From the NCBI RefSeq assembly GCF_032452875.1, contig NC_083880.1, positions 57,362,829 through 57,426,828 of the forward strand: DNA of 64,000 bases, written 5' to 3'. This document shows positions 63,857-64,000 of the stretch, piece by piece. Source of the DNA: Bos javanicus (taxonomy: Eukaryota; Chordata; Mammalia; Artiodactyla; Bovidae). The first letter of the stretch is position 1. Every line of letters starts with the position of its first letter. Below the pieces are notes generated by a model, which did no database searches, was not told the origin of the DNA, and was given only the letters and a program-made list of their open reading frames with translations. Position numbers and translations under genes: made by a program.

Positions 63857-63869
63857 TATTTACTGAGCA

Positions 63870-64000
63870 CCAACGATGTGCCAGGCAGCTTAGGAGCTAC
63901 GCTATGCCAGCACTGCGGGAAGGAGATGGTCCAGTAACAACGGGGCTAAGGGGTAGGGCTAATGGGCGAAATGATGTCAGCTGGAGGGTCAGCAAGGCTG
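63870..64000. other. CTSZ intron 2, right edge
   Basis: Continues the intron to the end of the window; TGTGCCAGGCAGCTTAGGAG looks like a small L2/MIR remnant. Confidence 0.5.

Noticed and set aside
1..64000. CRISPR array, prophage or bacterial operon
   Set aside because: No regularly spaced direct repeats, no compact unidirectional genes, and the spliced vertebrate genes with ruminant repeats rule out a prokaryotic source.

Overview
This window is nuclear genomic DNA from a bovid ruminant (cattle, sheep, goat or a close relative). Spliced vertebrate genes sit among ruminant-specific repeats: several BovB (RTE-type) LINE copies and many BovB-related SINEs (Bov-tA/BovA) and tRNA-Glu-derived SINEs (CHR type). 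I cannot decide the species from the sequence alone.

Four protein-coding genes are recognised, in the order PRELID3B (+), ATP5F1E (+), TUBB1 (-), CTSZ (+, only the first two exons). From memory, this is the gene order of human chromosome 20q13.3, read in the opposite direction. PRELID3B (26.2-34.1 kb, six coding exons, 194 codons), ATP5F1E (36.7-38.5 kb, 51 codons plus a 3'UTR exon) and TUBB1 (49.3-44.3 kb, four exons, 450 codons) all splice in frame with GT-AG junctions. CTSZ runs off the right edge.

Layout: 1-25.8 kb is an intergenic, repeat-rich, mostly AT-rich region. It holds three large BovB pieces (1.05-1.58, 3.2-4.3 and 12.1-13.6 kb), old L1 antisense sequence (about 7-11.5 and 14-15.7 kb), an MLT1A-like solo LTR at 21.6 kb and many SINEs. 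An isolated CpG-rich patch with CRE and AP-1 motifs lies at 5.8-6.1 kb. A CpG island at 25.8-26.7 kb is the PRELID3B promoter. Its last exon is followed by repeat-free AT-rich sequence (3'UTR) that reaches almost to the ATP5F1E CpG island at 36.2-36.8 kb. ATP5F1E and TUBB1 are convergent. TUBB1 and CTSZ are divergent, with about 10.7 kb between their start codons. That interval holds candidate GATA and NF-E2-type motifs but no convincing gene. From 60.8 kb to the end is CTSZ intron 2.

Functionally, PRELID3B (mitochondrial intermembrane-space phospholipid transfer) and ATP5F1E (F1 ATP synthase epsilon) are housekeeping mitochondrial genes in tandem. TUBB1 is the platelet/megakaryocyte beta-1 tubulin and CTSZ is a lysosomal carboxypeptidase. 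They share a neighbourhood rather than a pathway. I found no CRISPR array, bacterial-type operon or novel multigene system; the points worth checking concern regulation and repeat history.
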